Positions 16,505-25,864 of a DNA stretch of 64,000 nucleotides are shown one piece after another. A program made the translations under genes and the position numbers. The notes below the pieces were generated by a model. It was not told the DNA's origin. It ran no database searches and saw only the letters and a program-made list of their open reading frames with translations. Each line of letters starts with the position of its first letter. Position 1 is the stretch's first letter. This DNA is from JAICQM01 sp963781555 (GTDB taxonomy: Bacteria; Chloroflexota; Limnocylindria; QHBO01), in the NCBI GenBank assembly GCA_963781555.1, contig CAWAGB010000008.1, positions 310,001 through 374,000 on the forward strand. The letters are read 5' to 3'.

Positions 16505-17452
16505 ATGGAGTACAAGGACTACTACCAGGTCCTGGGCGTGCCGAAGACGGCGACGCAGGCCGAGATCAAGAAGGCCTACCGTCGCCTGGCGCGTGAGCTC
16601 CATCCGGACACCAACAAGGATCCGTCCGCGGAGGGACGCTTCAAGGAGGCCAACGAGGCGCACGCCGTCCTGTCGGACGCGGCGAAGCGCAAGCAGTACG
16701 ACGAGCTCGGCTCGAACTGGGGGGACTACCAGAATGCCAACCACGACCCAGGTGCGGCGTCCGACTGGCCAGGCTTCGGCGGCGCGCCGGGGGGCACGCG
16801 GTGGCAGTACCGCAGCGTCTCGCCTGACGAGATGGGCGGATTCAGCGATTTCTTTCGCACCTTCTTCGCGACCGATGCCGGCAGCTTCGACACGCAGTTC
16901 GACTTCGGCCGCAGCCAGGCGGCTCCTCGGCAGGTGCGCGGCCCGCAGGCCACCGCCGAGGCGCAGATCAGCCTGGCCGAGGCGATCCGTGGGGCCAAGC
17001 GGATGGTGGACGTCGACGGCCGGCGCCTGGAGGTGACGATCCCGCCGGGGGTCGCCGACGGCGCGAAGATCAAGCTCCGCGGCGGCGGCGTACGGGCCCA
17101 TGGCGGCAGCGCCGGCGACCTGCTGATCACCGTCCGCATCGCTCGCGACGCTCGGTTCGAGCGTCGTGGCGCGGACCTCCACACCGAGCTCCCGATCTCG
17201 CTTGCCGAGGCCCTGCTCGGCGGCGAGGTGCCGGTGCGCACCCCGACCGGCAGCGTCAAGCTGCGCATCCGCCCCAACACCCAGAACGGTCAGCAGATCC
17301 ACATCCCCGGTCGGGGCATGCCGAGGCGCGGTGGCGAGAAGGGCGACCTCGTGGTGACCACCCGCGTCGTGCTGCCGAAGCTCGACGACGAGGTCCGCGA
17401 CGAGTTCGCCGCATTCGCGGAGGCCCACCCGCAACCGGACCCGCGGTCCTGA
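16505..17452 (+). CDS. DnaJ-class co-chaperone, CbpA-like (no zinc finger)
   Basis: This is an Hsp40 co-chaperone that stimulates DnaK. The J domain spans residues 1-66 with the HPD motif at 33-35. There is a middle region of about 60 residues, Gly-rich in part, and no Cys-rich zinc finger. The C-terminal substrate domains contain VTIPPGVADGAKIKLRGGG and LPISLAEALLGGEVPVRTPTG. The 315 residues match CbpA/DnaJ class II proteins. No dnaK or grpE is in the window, so the partner DnaK is elsewhere. It starts 21 bases after lon and overlaps clpB by one base (TGATG). Confidence 0.93.
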   Translation: MEYKDYYQVLGVPKTATQAEIKKAYRRLARELHPDTNKDPSAEGRFKEANEAHAVLSDAAKRKQYDELGSNWGDYQNANHDPGAASDWPGFGGAPGGTRWQYRSVSPDEMGGFSDFFRTFFATDAGSFDTQFDFGRSQAAPRQVRGPQATAEAQISLAEAIRGAKRMVDVDGRRLEVTIPPGVADGAKIKLRGGGVRAHGGSAGDLLITVRIARDARFERRGADLHTELPISLAEALLGGEVPVRTPTGSVKLRIRPNTQNGQQIHIPGRGMPRRGGEKGDLVVTTRVVLPKLDDEVRDEFAAFAEAHPQPDPRS

Positions 17453-20109
17453 TGCGCATCGAACGGTTCACGACCCGCGCGCGAGACGCCATCGTCGACG
17501 CGCAGGCGCTCGCCGAACGCGAGGGCCATCCGCAGCTCGAGGCGGCGCACCTCCTGCTCGTGCTGGTCGACCAGCCGGACGGCGTCGTGCCGGCGGTGCT
17601 CGAGCGGATGGGGATCGGCCTGCCATCGGTCGCGGATGCGCTGCGCGCCGAGCTCGCGACGCTTCCCACCGTGCAGGGCGCATCGGCCCAGCTGACGCTC
17701 TCCAACGAGGCGCGCCGCGTCCTCTCCGATGCGCACCCCATCGCGGAGCGGATGCACGACGACTACGTCTCCACCGAGCACTTGCTCTTGGCCATGCTCG
17801 AGGCCGGCGACAGCCGCGCGGCGACCATCCTTTCCGGCGCCGGCGTAACGGCCGATGGGGTCCTGGCGGCGCTCACCCAGATTCGAGGAACGCAACGCGT
17901 GACCAGTGAGAATCCCGAGGCGACCTACGAGTCGCTGACCAAGTACGGCCGCGACCTCACCGAGGCCGCCGAACGCGGGGTCCTGGACCCGGTCATCGGG
18001 CGCGACGAGGAGATCCGGCGCGTCATCCAGGTCCTGAGCCGGCGCACCAAGAACAACCCGGTGCTGATCGGTGAGCCGGGGGTCGGGAAGACGGCCATCG
18101 TGGAGGGGCTCGCCCAGCGGATCGTGCGCGGGGACGTGCCGGAGGGGCTCAAGGGCCGTCGCGTGGTCGCCCTCGACCTCGGCGCGCTGGTCGCCGGCGC
18201 CAAGTACCGCGGCGAGTTCGAGGAGCGCCTCAAGGCCGTGCTCAAGGAGGTCACGGAGAGCGACGGCACGATCATCCTGTTCATCGACGAGCTGCACACC
18301 GTCGTGGGTGCCGGGGCATCCGAGGGCGCCATGGACGCCTCGAACCTCCTCAAGCCGATGCTGGCGCGCGGGGAGCTGCACTGCATTGGGGCGACCACGC
18401 TCGACGAGTATCGCAAGCACATCGAGAAGGATGCGGCTCTCGAGCGCCGCTTCCAGCCGGTCCTCGTCGACCAGCCGAGCGTCGAGGACACGATCAGCAT
18501 CCTGCGCGGCCTGCGCGAGCGCTACGAGGTCCACCACGGCGTCCGCATCACCGATTCGGCCCTCGTGGCGGCCGCGGTGCTGTCCAATCGGTACATCACC
18601 GAGCGGTTCCTGCCCGACAAGGCCATCGACCTGGTCGACGAGGCCGCGTCACGCCTGCGGATGGAGATGGACTCGATGCCCGCCGAGCTCGACGAGATCG
18701 AGCGCCGCCGGATGCAGCTCGAGATCGAGCGCGAGGCGCTGCGCAAGGAGAAGGACGCGGCCAGCAAGGCGCGCCTCGAGGCGCTCGAGCGCGAGCTTGC
18801 CGACCTCCGAGAGCGTGGCGACGTGATGAAGAGCACCTGGGAACGGGAGAAGGAGGTCGTGGCCGGCATCCGCGCCACCCGCGAGGAGCAGGAGCGGCTG
18901 GGCCCGGAGATCGAGGCCGCCACCCGCGCCCAGGACTACGGGCGCGCCTCGGAGCTGCAGTACGGCCGCGCCAGCCAGCTGCAGGCGACCCTCGCGCAGC
19001 AGGAGGAGCAGCTCAAGAGCCTCAAGTCCTCCGGCTCGCTGCTCCTCAAGGAAGAGGTCGATGCCGACGACGTGGCAGAGGTGGTCGCGCGCTGGACCGG
19101 TGTCCCCGTGTCACGCCTCATGGAGGGCGAGATGGAGAAGCTGCTGCACATGGAGGACCGGCTCCATGCGCGGCTCGTCGGCCAGGAGGAGGCGGTGACG
19201 GCCGTCTCTGATGCCATCCGGCGCGCGCGCGCCGGGCTGAAGGACCCCAAGCGGCCCATCGGCTCGTTCATCTTTCTCGGCCCCACCGGGGTCGGGAAGA
19301 CGGAGCTGGCGCGGGCGTTGGCCGAGTTCCTGTTCGACGACGAGAACGCCATGGTGCGCATCGACATGAGCGAGTACATGGAGAAGTTCGCCGTCTCGCG
19401 GCTGGTCGGTGCCCCGCCCGGCTACGTCGGTTACGAGGAGGGCGGGCAGCTTACCGAGGCGGTTCGCCGTCGGCCGTACCAGGTCGTCCTCTTCGACGAG
19501 ATCGAGAAGGCCCATCCGGACGTCTTCAACGTCCTTCTGCAGCTCCTCGACGACGGCCGCCTGACCGATGCACAGGGCCGTACCGTCGACTTCAAGAACA
19601 CCGTCGTGATCATGACCAGCAACCTCGGCTCGGCCACGCTCATCGAGGCCGGCGAGCACGGTGATGCGGCCTTCGACGAGGCAGCCGGACGCGTGCGCGC
19701 CCAGCTGCGCGACCATTTCCGGCCGGAGTTCCTGAACCGGGTGGACGAGATCATCGTCTTCCGGCCGCTGGGCGAAGCGCAGCTGCGTGAGATCGTCGGG
19801 CTGCTGGTGGCAGGGCTCGGCCGGCGGGTCGAGGAGGCGGGGCTGAGCCTGCGGGTCACCGATGCTGCGCTCACCCACTTGGCGCGCGAGGGCTACGACC
19901 CGGTCTACGGGGCGCGGCCGCTGCGGCGCGCCATCCAGCGCGGGCTCGAGAATCCGCTGGCGCGGCACATGCTGGCCGGCGATTTCGGCCCGGGCTCAGC
20001 CGTGGTGGTTGATGCGGCCGACGGGGTTCTGACCTTCAACGGAACGCCGGAAGCGGCGCCCACGCTGCGGAACATGCCGGCACCGGGGGGTTCCACGACC
20101 ATCAACTGA
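17452..20109 (+). CDS. clpB: ClpB-type disaggregase
   Basis: This double-ring AAA+ unfoldase dissolves aggregates with DnaK/DnaJ. The 885 residues begin with two Clp_N repeats (about 1-145). The first AAA domain has Walker A GEPGVGKTA near 207 and Walker B ILFIDELHT. A long middle coiled coil (about 400-530, EIERRRMQLEIEREALRKEK onward) marks ClpB rather than ClpC/ClpA. The second AAA domain has Walker A GPTGVGKTE near 610, followed by LTEAVRRRPYQVVLFDEIEKAH. There is no ClpP-binding IGF/L loop that I can see. The gene ends the heat-shock operon, with a TGATG junction to the J-protein gene. Confidence 0.95.
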   Translation: MRIERFTTRARDAIVDAQALAEREGHPQLEAAHLLLVLVDQPDGVVPAVLERMGIGLPSVADALRAELATLPTVQGASAQLTLSNEARRVLSDAHPIAERMHDDYVSTEHLLLAMLEAGDSRAATILSGAGVTADGVLAALTQIRGTQRVTSENPEATYESLTKYGRDLTEAAERGVLDPVIGRDEEIRRVIQVLSRRTKNNPVLIGEPGVGKTAIVEGLAQRIVRGDVPEGLKGRRVVALDLGALVAGAKYRGEFEERLKAVLKEVTESDGTIILFIDELHTVVGAGASEGAMDASNLLKPMLARGELHCIGATTLDEYRKHIEKDAALERRFQPVLVDQPSVEDTISILRGLRERYEVHHGVRITDSALVAAAVLSNRYITERFLPDKAIDLVDEAASRLRMEMDSMPAELDEIERRRMQLEIEREALRKEKDAASKARLEALERELADLRERGDVMKSTWEREKEVVAGIRATREEQERLGPEIEAATRAQDYGRASELQYGRASQLQATLAQQEEQLKSLKSSGSLLLKEEVDADDVAEVVARWTGVPVSRLMEGEMEKLLHMEDRLHARLVGQEEAVTAVSDAIRRARAGLKDPKRPIGSFIFLGPTGVGKTELARALAEFLFDDENAMVRIDMSEYMEKFAVSRLVGAPPGYVGYEEGGQLTEAVRRRPYQVVLFDEIEKAHPDVFNVLLQLLDDGRLTDAQGRTVDFKNTVVIMTSNLGSATLIEAGEHGDAAFDEAAGRVRAQLRDHFRPEFLNRVDEIIVFRPLGEAQLREIVGLLVAGLGRRVEEAGLSLRVTDAALTHLAREGYDPVYGARPLRRAIQRGLENPLARHMLAGDFGPGSAVVVDAADGVLTFNGTPEAAPTLRNMPAPGGSTTIN

Positions 20110-20123
20110 CGGCCGGGAGCGGC

Positions 20124-20540
20124 TCAGCGGTGCTTGCGGCGACGTCCGGCGGGAGTGGGCTTGCTGCGCTCGCGGGTGTCGCGACGCGGTGGTGGGACGT
20201 AGCGCTGGCGGCGCAGGCCGTCGTTGGCCTCGGCGATGAGCGGCGGGAACTTGACGAACGTAGCGTAGGCCGCGATCGCCATGCCCGGGACGATCACCAG
20301 CAGGACCAGCAGCAGCGGCACGTGGATGATCACCAGCAGCGGCACGATGCCCCACGTTGCCACGATCGACCAGAAGACCCACTCGTGGAGGGCCAGCAGG
20401 GTCGGGTAGCGCCGGTATCGGCGCTGCGCGGCGTTGTAGACGACGATCGCGCCGACGGTGATCAGCAGCGCCCCGACCCACAGCAGGGTGAACAGGTCGG
20501 GGAAGTTGAACGTGTCGAGCGAGCTGAACAGGATTCCCAT
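20124..20540 (-). CDS. Membrane protein of unknown function, 138 residues
   Basis: Three hydrophobic segments are visible (about residues 11-32, 45-60, and 64-88 rich in Leu/Val/Ile), followed by a basic, Arg-rich C-terminal tail of about 40 residues likely in the cytoplasm. The start at 20540 is supported by a TATACT on the minus strand 10 bases upstream. A longer frame upstream is open but overlaps the purH promoter region. The family is not recognised. It converges with clpB, with 14 bases between the stops. Confidence 0.68.
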   Translation of the reverse strand: MGILFSSLDTFNFPDLFTLLWVGALLITVGAIVVYNAAQRRYRRYPTLLALHEWVFWSIVATWGIVPLLVIIHVPLLLVLLVIVPGMAIAAYATFVKFPPLIAEANDGLRRQRYVPPPRRDTRERSKPTPAGRRRKHR

Positions 20541-20550
20541 GGCGCGGGCG

Positions 20551-20590
20551 AGTATAGCCGCTCCACCAGGCGTGGGCGCGTGCCTATAAT
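20551..20590. promoter_or_regulatory. Divergent -10 elements: TATACT (minus) and TATAAT (plus, purH)
   Basis: On the minus strand TATACT (20556-20551) lies 10 bases before the ATG of the membrane protein. On the plus strand a perfect TATAAT (20585-20590) lies 62 bases before the TTG start of purH. Neither has an obvious -35 at 16-18 bases. The two promoters are nearly back to back. Confidence 0.5.
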
Positions 20591-20652
20591 CGACCCCCCC
20601 ACCCCGCCACGCTCCACCAGGCCCACGCCACCCCCAACACCGAGGTTGTCGA

Positions 20653-22200
20653 TTGCGCGCCCTCCTCTCCGTATCGGACCGCGAAGGGATCGTCGAGCTC
20701 GCGCGCGCCCTCACCGAGGCCGGCATCGAGTGCTTCGCCACCGACGGCACGCGAGCTCACCTGACCGACGCCGGCATCGCCGGCATCCGCCCCGTCGCCG
20801 ACCTGACCGAGACGAACGAGATCCTCGGCGGGCGGGTCAAGACCCTCCATCCGGCGATCTTCGCCGGCCTTCTCGCCCGCCGCGACCAGCCCGACCACCT
20901 CGCTCAGCTCGCCGAGCACGGGATCGAGACGATCGACATGGTGGTCGTCAATCTCTATCCGTTTGGCGACACCGTCGCGAATGCCGGCACCACCCTGGAT
21001 GGTGCCCTGGAGCAGATCGACATCGGCGGCGTTTCGCTGCTGCGGGCCGCGGCGAAGAATTTTCCGGGCGTGGCGGCGGTGAGCAGCCCGACCCAGTACG
21101 CGTCGGTCCTGCTCGACCTCAAGGCGCGCGGATCAGTAAGCGCGGAGACACGCCAGAAGCTGGCAGCCGAGGCGTTCGCGCTCACTGCCGCGTACGACGC
21201 GCAGATCGCAAACTATCTGAACGCCCAGGCCGGGACCCTCTTCCCGAGCCGGCTGACCATGGTGGTCGAGAAGAAGGCGGACCTGCGCTACGGGGAGAAC
21301 CCGCACCAGGTGGGCGCCTTCTACGCGGATCCGGGGCAGCGGCGCACCTCCATCAGCCGCGCGCACCAGATCGCCGGCAAAGATCTCTCGTTCAACAATC
21401 TCCTGGACCTGGACGCGGCGTGGGCCATCGCCAGTGACTTCAAGACGCCCACGGTGTGCATCGTCAAGCACGGCAACCCGTGCGGGCTGGCGAGCGTGGT
21501 CGACCTGGCGGAGGCGTTCCGCCTGGCACTCGAGGGGGACAGCGTGAGCGCGTATGGCGGGATCATCGGGGCCAACCGGATCGTGGACGAGACGGCGGCA
21601 CGCGCCATCCGGCCAGGCTTCTTCGAAGCCATCGTGGCGCCCGGTTACACCCCGGAGGCGCTCGAGATCCTGCGCACCAAGAAGGGCTTCGAGATCGTCG
21701 AGGTCCCGCCGAACGACGTGGACGGCCCGGAGATGGGCATCGGCAACTTCGACTTCAAGCGCATCGGCGGCGGGCTGCTGGTGCAGACCTTCGACAACCT
21801 CGAGGAGGACCGCAACAAGCTCCAGGTGGTGACGCAGCGCCGCCCCACCCTGGAGGAGCTGACCGACCTGCTGTTCGCGTGGCGGGCGGTGCGCCACGTG
21901 AAGTCCAACGCGATCGTGCTCGCCAAGAAGCACGCCATGATCGGGATGGGGGCAGGCCAGCCGTCACGGGTGGTCAGCGTCGAGGTGGCGCTGCGCAAGG
22001 CCGGCGAGCGAGCCCCGCTGTCCACCATGGCCAGCGACGCGTACTTCCCCTTCCCGGACGGCATCCAGGTCGCGGCGCAGGCCGGGGTCACGGCGATCAT
22101 TCAGCCCGGGGGCAGCATCCGCGACGAGATGGCCATCGAGGTGGCCGATCGTCACCACATGGCGATGGTCTTCACCGGACGCCGCCATTTCCGGCACTAG
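20653..22200 (+). CDS. purH: Bifunctional AICAR transformylase/IMP cyclohydrolase
   Basis: PurH carries out the last two steps of IMP synthesis: formylation of AICAR and ring closure. The N-terminal MGS-like cyclohydrolase (about 1-125) reads LLSVSDREGIVELARAL and GGRVKTLHPAIFAGLL. The transformylase part has YGENPHQ, the catalytic KHGNPCG near 271, SNAIVLAKKHAMIGMGAGQ and the C-terminal SDAYFPFPDGI...IIQPGGS. The 515 residues are standard. Initiation is at TTG with a GAGG 7 bases before it. glpX follows after 12 bases, so the two are probably cotranscribed. Confidence 0.96.
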   Translation: MRALLSVSDREGIVELARALTEAGIECFATDGTRAHLTDAGIAGIRPVADLTETNEILGGRVKTLHPAIFAGLLARRDQPDHLAQLAEHGIETIDMVVVNLYPFGDTVANAGTTLDGALEQIDIGGVSLLRAAAKNFPGVAAVSSPTQYASVLLDLKARGSVSAETRQKLAAEAFALTAAYDAQIANYLNAQAGTLFPSRLTMVVEKKADLRYGENPHQVGAFYADPGQRRTSISRAHQIAGKDLSFNNLLDLDAAWAIASDFKTPTVCIVKHGNPCGLASVVDLAEAFRLALEGDSVSAYGGIIGANRIVDETAARAIRPGFFEAIVAPGYTPEALEILRTKKGFEIVEVPPNDVDGPEMGIGNFDFKRIGGGLLVQTFDNLEEDRNKLQVVTQRRPTLEELTDLLFAWRAVRHVKSNAIVLAKKHAMIGMGAGQPSRVVSVEVALRKAGERAPLSTMASDAYFPFPDGIQVAAQAGVTAIIQPGGSIRDEMAIEVADRHHMAMVFTGRRHFRH

Positions 22201-22212
22201 AGGTACGGACCG

Positions 22213-23186
<974 letters not shown>

Positions 23187-23190
<4 letters not shown>

Positions 23191-23717
23191 GTCGAGCTCC
23201 GGTCTGCCCATTCCGGACCCGCGACCCGCCGCACCTCCTGGTCGGCCACGGTGGCCAGCAGGTCGGCCACGGTCACGTCCTGTCGCAGGTCGGCGCAGCC
23301 GCGCCAGGGCTGCAGCCCGGGAGCCAGCTCGGCCAATGGCTCGAGCGCGAAGCGCCGCTCGTGGAGACGTGGATGGGGGACGATGAGCGGCAGCCCCGCA
23401 TCCTCCACGCAGCGTCCATCGAAGCTCAGGATGTCGAGATCGATGGTGCGCGGGCCGAATCGGGTGCCCTGCGGATCGCGTCCCAGCGCCTGCTCCAGGC
23501 GCTTCAAGGCCAGCAGCAGTTCGGCGGGCTGGAGGTCCACCTCCAGTTCCACTGCCGCGTTCGTGAAATCCGGCTGGCCCTGCAGGTCACGCGGCCTGCT
23601 GGCATACAGGCTGGAGGCGCGGACCACGCTTCCCATCGTGCGCAGCTCGCCGACCACCAGGGCGAACGCCGCGTGCGTGTCGCCCACGTTGCCGCCGAGT
23701 CCGATGAAGGTTCGCAT
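23187..23717 (-). CDS. folK: HPPK (FolK), folate biosynthesis
   Basis: This enzyme transfers pyrophosphate from ATP to 6-hydroxymethyl-dihydropterin. The 176 residues contain the start TFIGLGGNVGDTHAAF (normally LGSN, here LGGN), SLYASRPRDLQGQPDFTNAAVELE, LEQALGRDPQGTRFGPRTIDLDIL with the two catalytic aspartates, and PHPRLHERRFALEPLAELAP. folP and folB are not adjacent, unlike in many genomes. It converges with glpX with a 4-base stop overlap. Confidence 0.94.
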
Positions 23718-23928
23718 GATGTGCCCGGCATGCTAGCCGAGAAGGTGGCGGCGGGCACAGTGTCGATCCTCGCCGATCGCCGTCCTGCTGGGCGGATCGG
23801 TCGCCGACTGCGAGCGGGCGATCGAGCTCGGCCACCCGGTGATCGAGACGCTACGCATCGGCTCGTGGGGCGCGAGCTCGCTCGGTCGCTTGCGCCCCGG
23901 TGGGGGAGGTGGGAGCATCCCCGAACCG

Positions 23929-24645
23929 ATGCGCCTGCCGTACTTCCCCCTCCACTCCGTCGTCTTCCCGCACCTGCCGCTCCCGTTGCACATCTTCGAG
24001 GAGCGCTACCGGGCCATGACCCGTGACATCCTCGCGGAGGGATCGCCATACGGCGGTCGCTTCGTGGTCGCGATGCTCACCACAGGGCAAGAGGCGAATG
24101 ACGAGCGCTCGCTCGGGCGCTCCGTCGGGACGATCTGCGAGGTGCGTACGGCCGAGCAGTTCGCAGATGGGCGATGGGTGCTGCTCGCCGCGGGCGTCGC
24201 TCGGGCCACGTTGGCCGAGATCGAGCGGAGCGGCGAGTACGCCACCGTCGAGGCCAGCGAGCTGCCCGAGGAGGGAGGCGCCGTCGAGCCCGCCTTGCTC
24301 GCCGATGTGCAGGGCGCGCTGGATGCGTACATGGCGTGCGTGAAACGTTTCGTCACCGCCACTGCGTCCATAGCGCACGCAGATGACGAGGTGCAACAGG
24401 TGGCCAGATCGCTCGACGAGGTGCTCAAGCCCATTGCGCTGCCGGATGACCCGCTGGCGGCAAGCTACGCGGTCGGTGGCGTGCTCCAGATCGAGCTCGC
24501 CCGCAAGCAGGAGCTGCTCGAGCTGCCGGATGCGGGAACCCGTCTCCGCGCCGAGCTGACGCTGCTGCGCCGCGAAGCGCGCCTGCTGGCGGATGGCGCG
24601 CTGCCGCCCATCAGCCCCGGCGACCTCGGCTACAACCCGAATTGA
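23929..24645 (+). CDS. LON-domain (Lon N-terminal-like) protein without ATPase
   Basis: The 238-residue protein consists of a stand-alone LON substrate-binding domain: MRLPYFPLHSVVFPHLPLPL-HIFEERYRAM, GGRFVVAMLTTGQE and VGTICEVRTAEQFADGRWVLLAAG, followed by a helical region. It has neither the AAA+ nor the protease part. Such proteins are widespread in bacteria with unknown function. I chose the ATG at 23929 where the conserved domain begins; an open frame extends upstream to at least a GTG at 23839 and may be read in part. It overlaps or abuts the following lipoprotein gene. Confidence 0.88.
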   Translation: MRLPYFPLHSVVFPHLPLPLHIFEERYRAMTRDILAEGSPYGGRFVVAMLTTGQEANDERSLGRSVGTICEVRTAEQFADGRWVLLAAGVARATLAEIERSGEYATVEASELPEEGGAVEPALLADVQGALDAYMACVKRFVTATASIAHADDEVQQVARSLDEVLKPIALPDDPLAASYAVGGVLQIELARKQELLELPDAGTRLRAELTLLRREARLLADGALPPISPGDLGYNPN

Positions 24646-24653
24646 GCCGTCCG

Positions 24654-25823
24654 ATGCGCCGCCATCCGGGGCCGCTCCTGGTCGTGCCCATGCTCGTGCT
24701 GCTGCTGCTCGCCGCATGCAGCACCGCCAGCCCCAGCGTCTCGCAGAGCTTCTCGCCCAGCGCTAGCCCGACCGCATCCCTGCGACCCACCGGATCCGGC
24801 GGCGCCTCGCCGTCCGCGACCGCGTCAGCTCTCCCGTCGGTCACGCCGTCGGCCTCGCCGAGCGCCGAGGTGACCACCTACGTCGTGCGCGGCGGCGACA
24901 CGCTGTTCAACATCGCGCGACGCTTCGGGACCAGCGTCGAGCAGCTGCAGGCATGGAACGCCGAGCGCTACCCCACCCTCGTGGCCGAGCCTGATGACCT
25001 TGCGGCAGGCTGGGAGCTGATCGTGGCGGGCCAAGCCGGGGTGACGCCGCGCCCCAGCGTCGCTCCCCCCTCCACGCCCGCCCCCACGGCCAGCCCGCCG
25101 CCCGTCGCCGCTGGCTGCCGCGCCGGCAATCGCGCGGGTGGCGGAATGGCCACCTACGCGCGCATTCCGAATGCGGGCGATGAGGTGGCCCTGACCTTCG
25201 ACATGGGCGGCCGCATGGACCCCGCGGTCGACATCATGAACTTCCTGGTCGCCAACGACGTGTGCGCGACGATCTTCGCCACCGGCGTCATGAGCGACAC
25301 GCCGCAGGGCCGCCAGGTGATGGCCATCATCCGTGCGCACCCCGAGCTGTTCGAGATCGCCAACCACACCATGTACCACTGCGACCTGGTGCGCGGCGGC
25401 AGCGGTTCGCCGACCACTGCCCCGTGCCAGACAGGCGGCGCGCCGACCGCCGACTTCATCCGCCGCCAGCTGACCGATGCGGAGGCGATCCTGCGCGCCG
25501 GCACGGGCCAGAATCCGCAGCCGTACTGGCGCCCGCCGTACGGATCGGTGAATGATGCGGTGAAGGCAGCAGCCGCATCGGTCGGTTACACGAAGACCTT
25601 CATGTGGGACATCGACACGATCGACTGGAAGCCGGTCGCCGACGGCGGGCCTACCGCCGAACAGATCGCGTCGAAGGTCATCACCAACGCCCAGGGAGGC
25701 TCGAACGTGCTGTTCCACCTGGGTGGCTACAACACGCTCGGCGCCATTCGGCTGATCGTGCCGGGGCTCCGCGAGCGCGGGCTGGCGGTGACGAGCCTCT
25801 CCGACCTGCTGGACGGGCGGTAG
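24654..25823 (+). CDS. Lipoprotein with LysM and NodB-type polysaccharide deacetylase domains
   Basis: A lipid-anchored cell-wall enzyme: the signal ends LLLLAACS (lipobox), then a 45-residue Ser/Pro/Thr linker, a LysM peptidoglycan-binding domain (about 75-125, TTYVVRGGDTLFNIARRFGTS), a second Pro linker and a NodB domain from about 165. The deacetylase motifs are partly changed: motif 1 reads TFDMGG instead of TFDDG, motif 2 is NHTMYH (H-x3-H kept), motif 3 RPPYG, motif 4 WDIDTIDW and motif 5 LFHLGG. Peptidoglycan or another N-acetylglucosamine polymer is the likely substrate. A TTG at 24642 overlapping the previous stop is an alternative start. Confidence 0.9.
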   Translation: MRRHPGPLLVVPMLVLLLLAACSTASPSVSQSFSPSASPTASLRPTGSGGASPSATASALPSVTPSASPSAEVTTYVVRGGDTLFNIARRFGTSVEQLQAWNAERYPTLVAEPDDLAAGWELIVAGQAGVTPRPSVAPPSTPAPTASPPPVAAGCRAGNRAGGGMATYARIPNAGDEVALTFDMGGRMDPAVDIMNFLVANDVCATIFATGVMSDTPQGRQVMAIIRAHPELFEIANHTMYHCDLVRGGSGSPTTAPCQTGGAPTADFIRRQLTDAEAILRAGTGQNPQPYWRPPYGSVNDAVKAAAASVGYTKTFMWDIDTIDWKPVADGGPTAEQIASKVITNAQGGSNVLFHLGGYNTLGAIRLIVPGLRERGLAVTSLSDLLDGR

Positions 25824-25864
25824 ATCCGGACGCCGCGGTGCGGCGCCCGGACCGTCCAGGTGCG

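Noticed and set aside
15044..17434. Long minus-strand open frame over lon and cbpA
   Set aside because: Antisense to genes with catalytic motifs; no recognisable protein and no ribosome-binding site.
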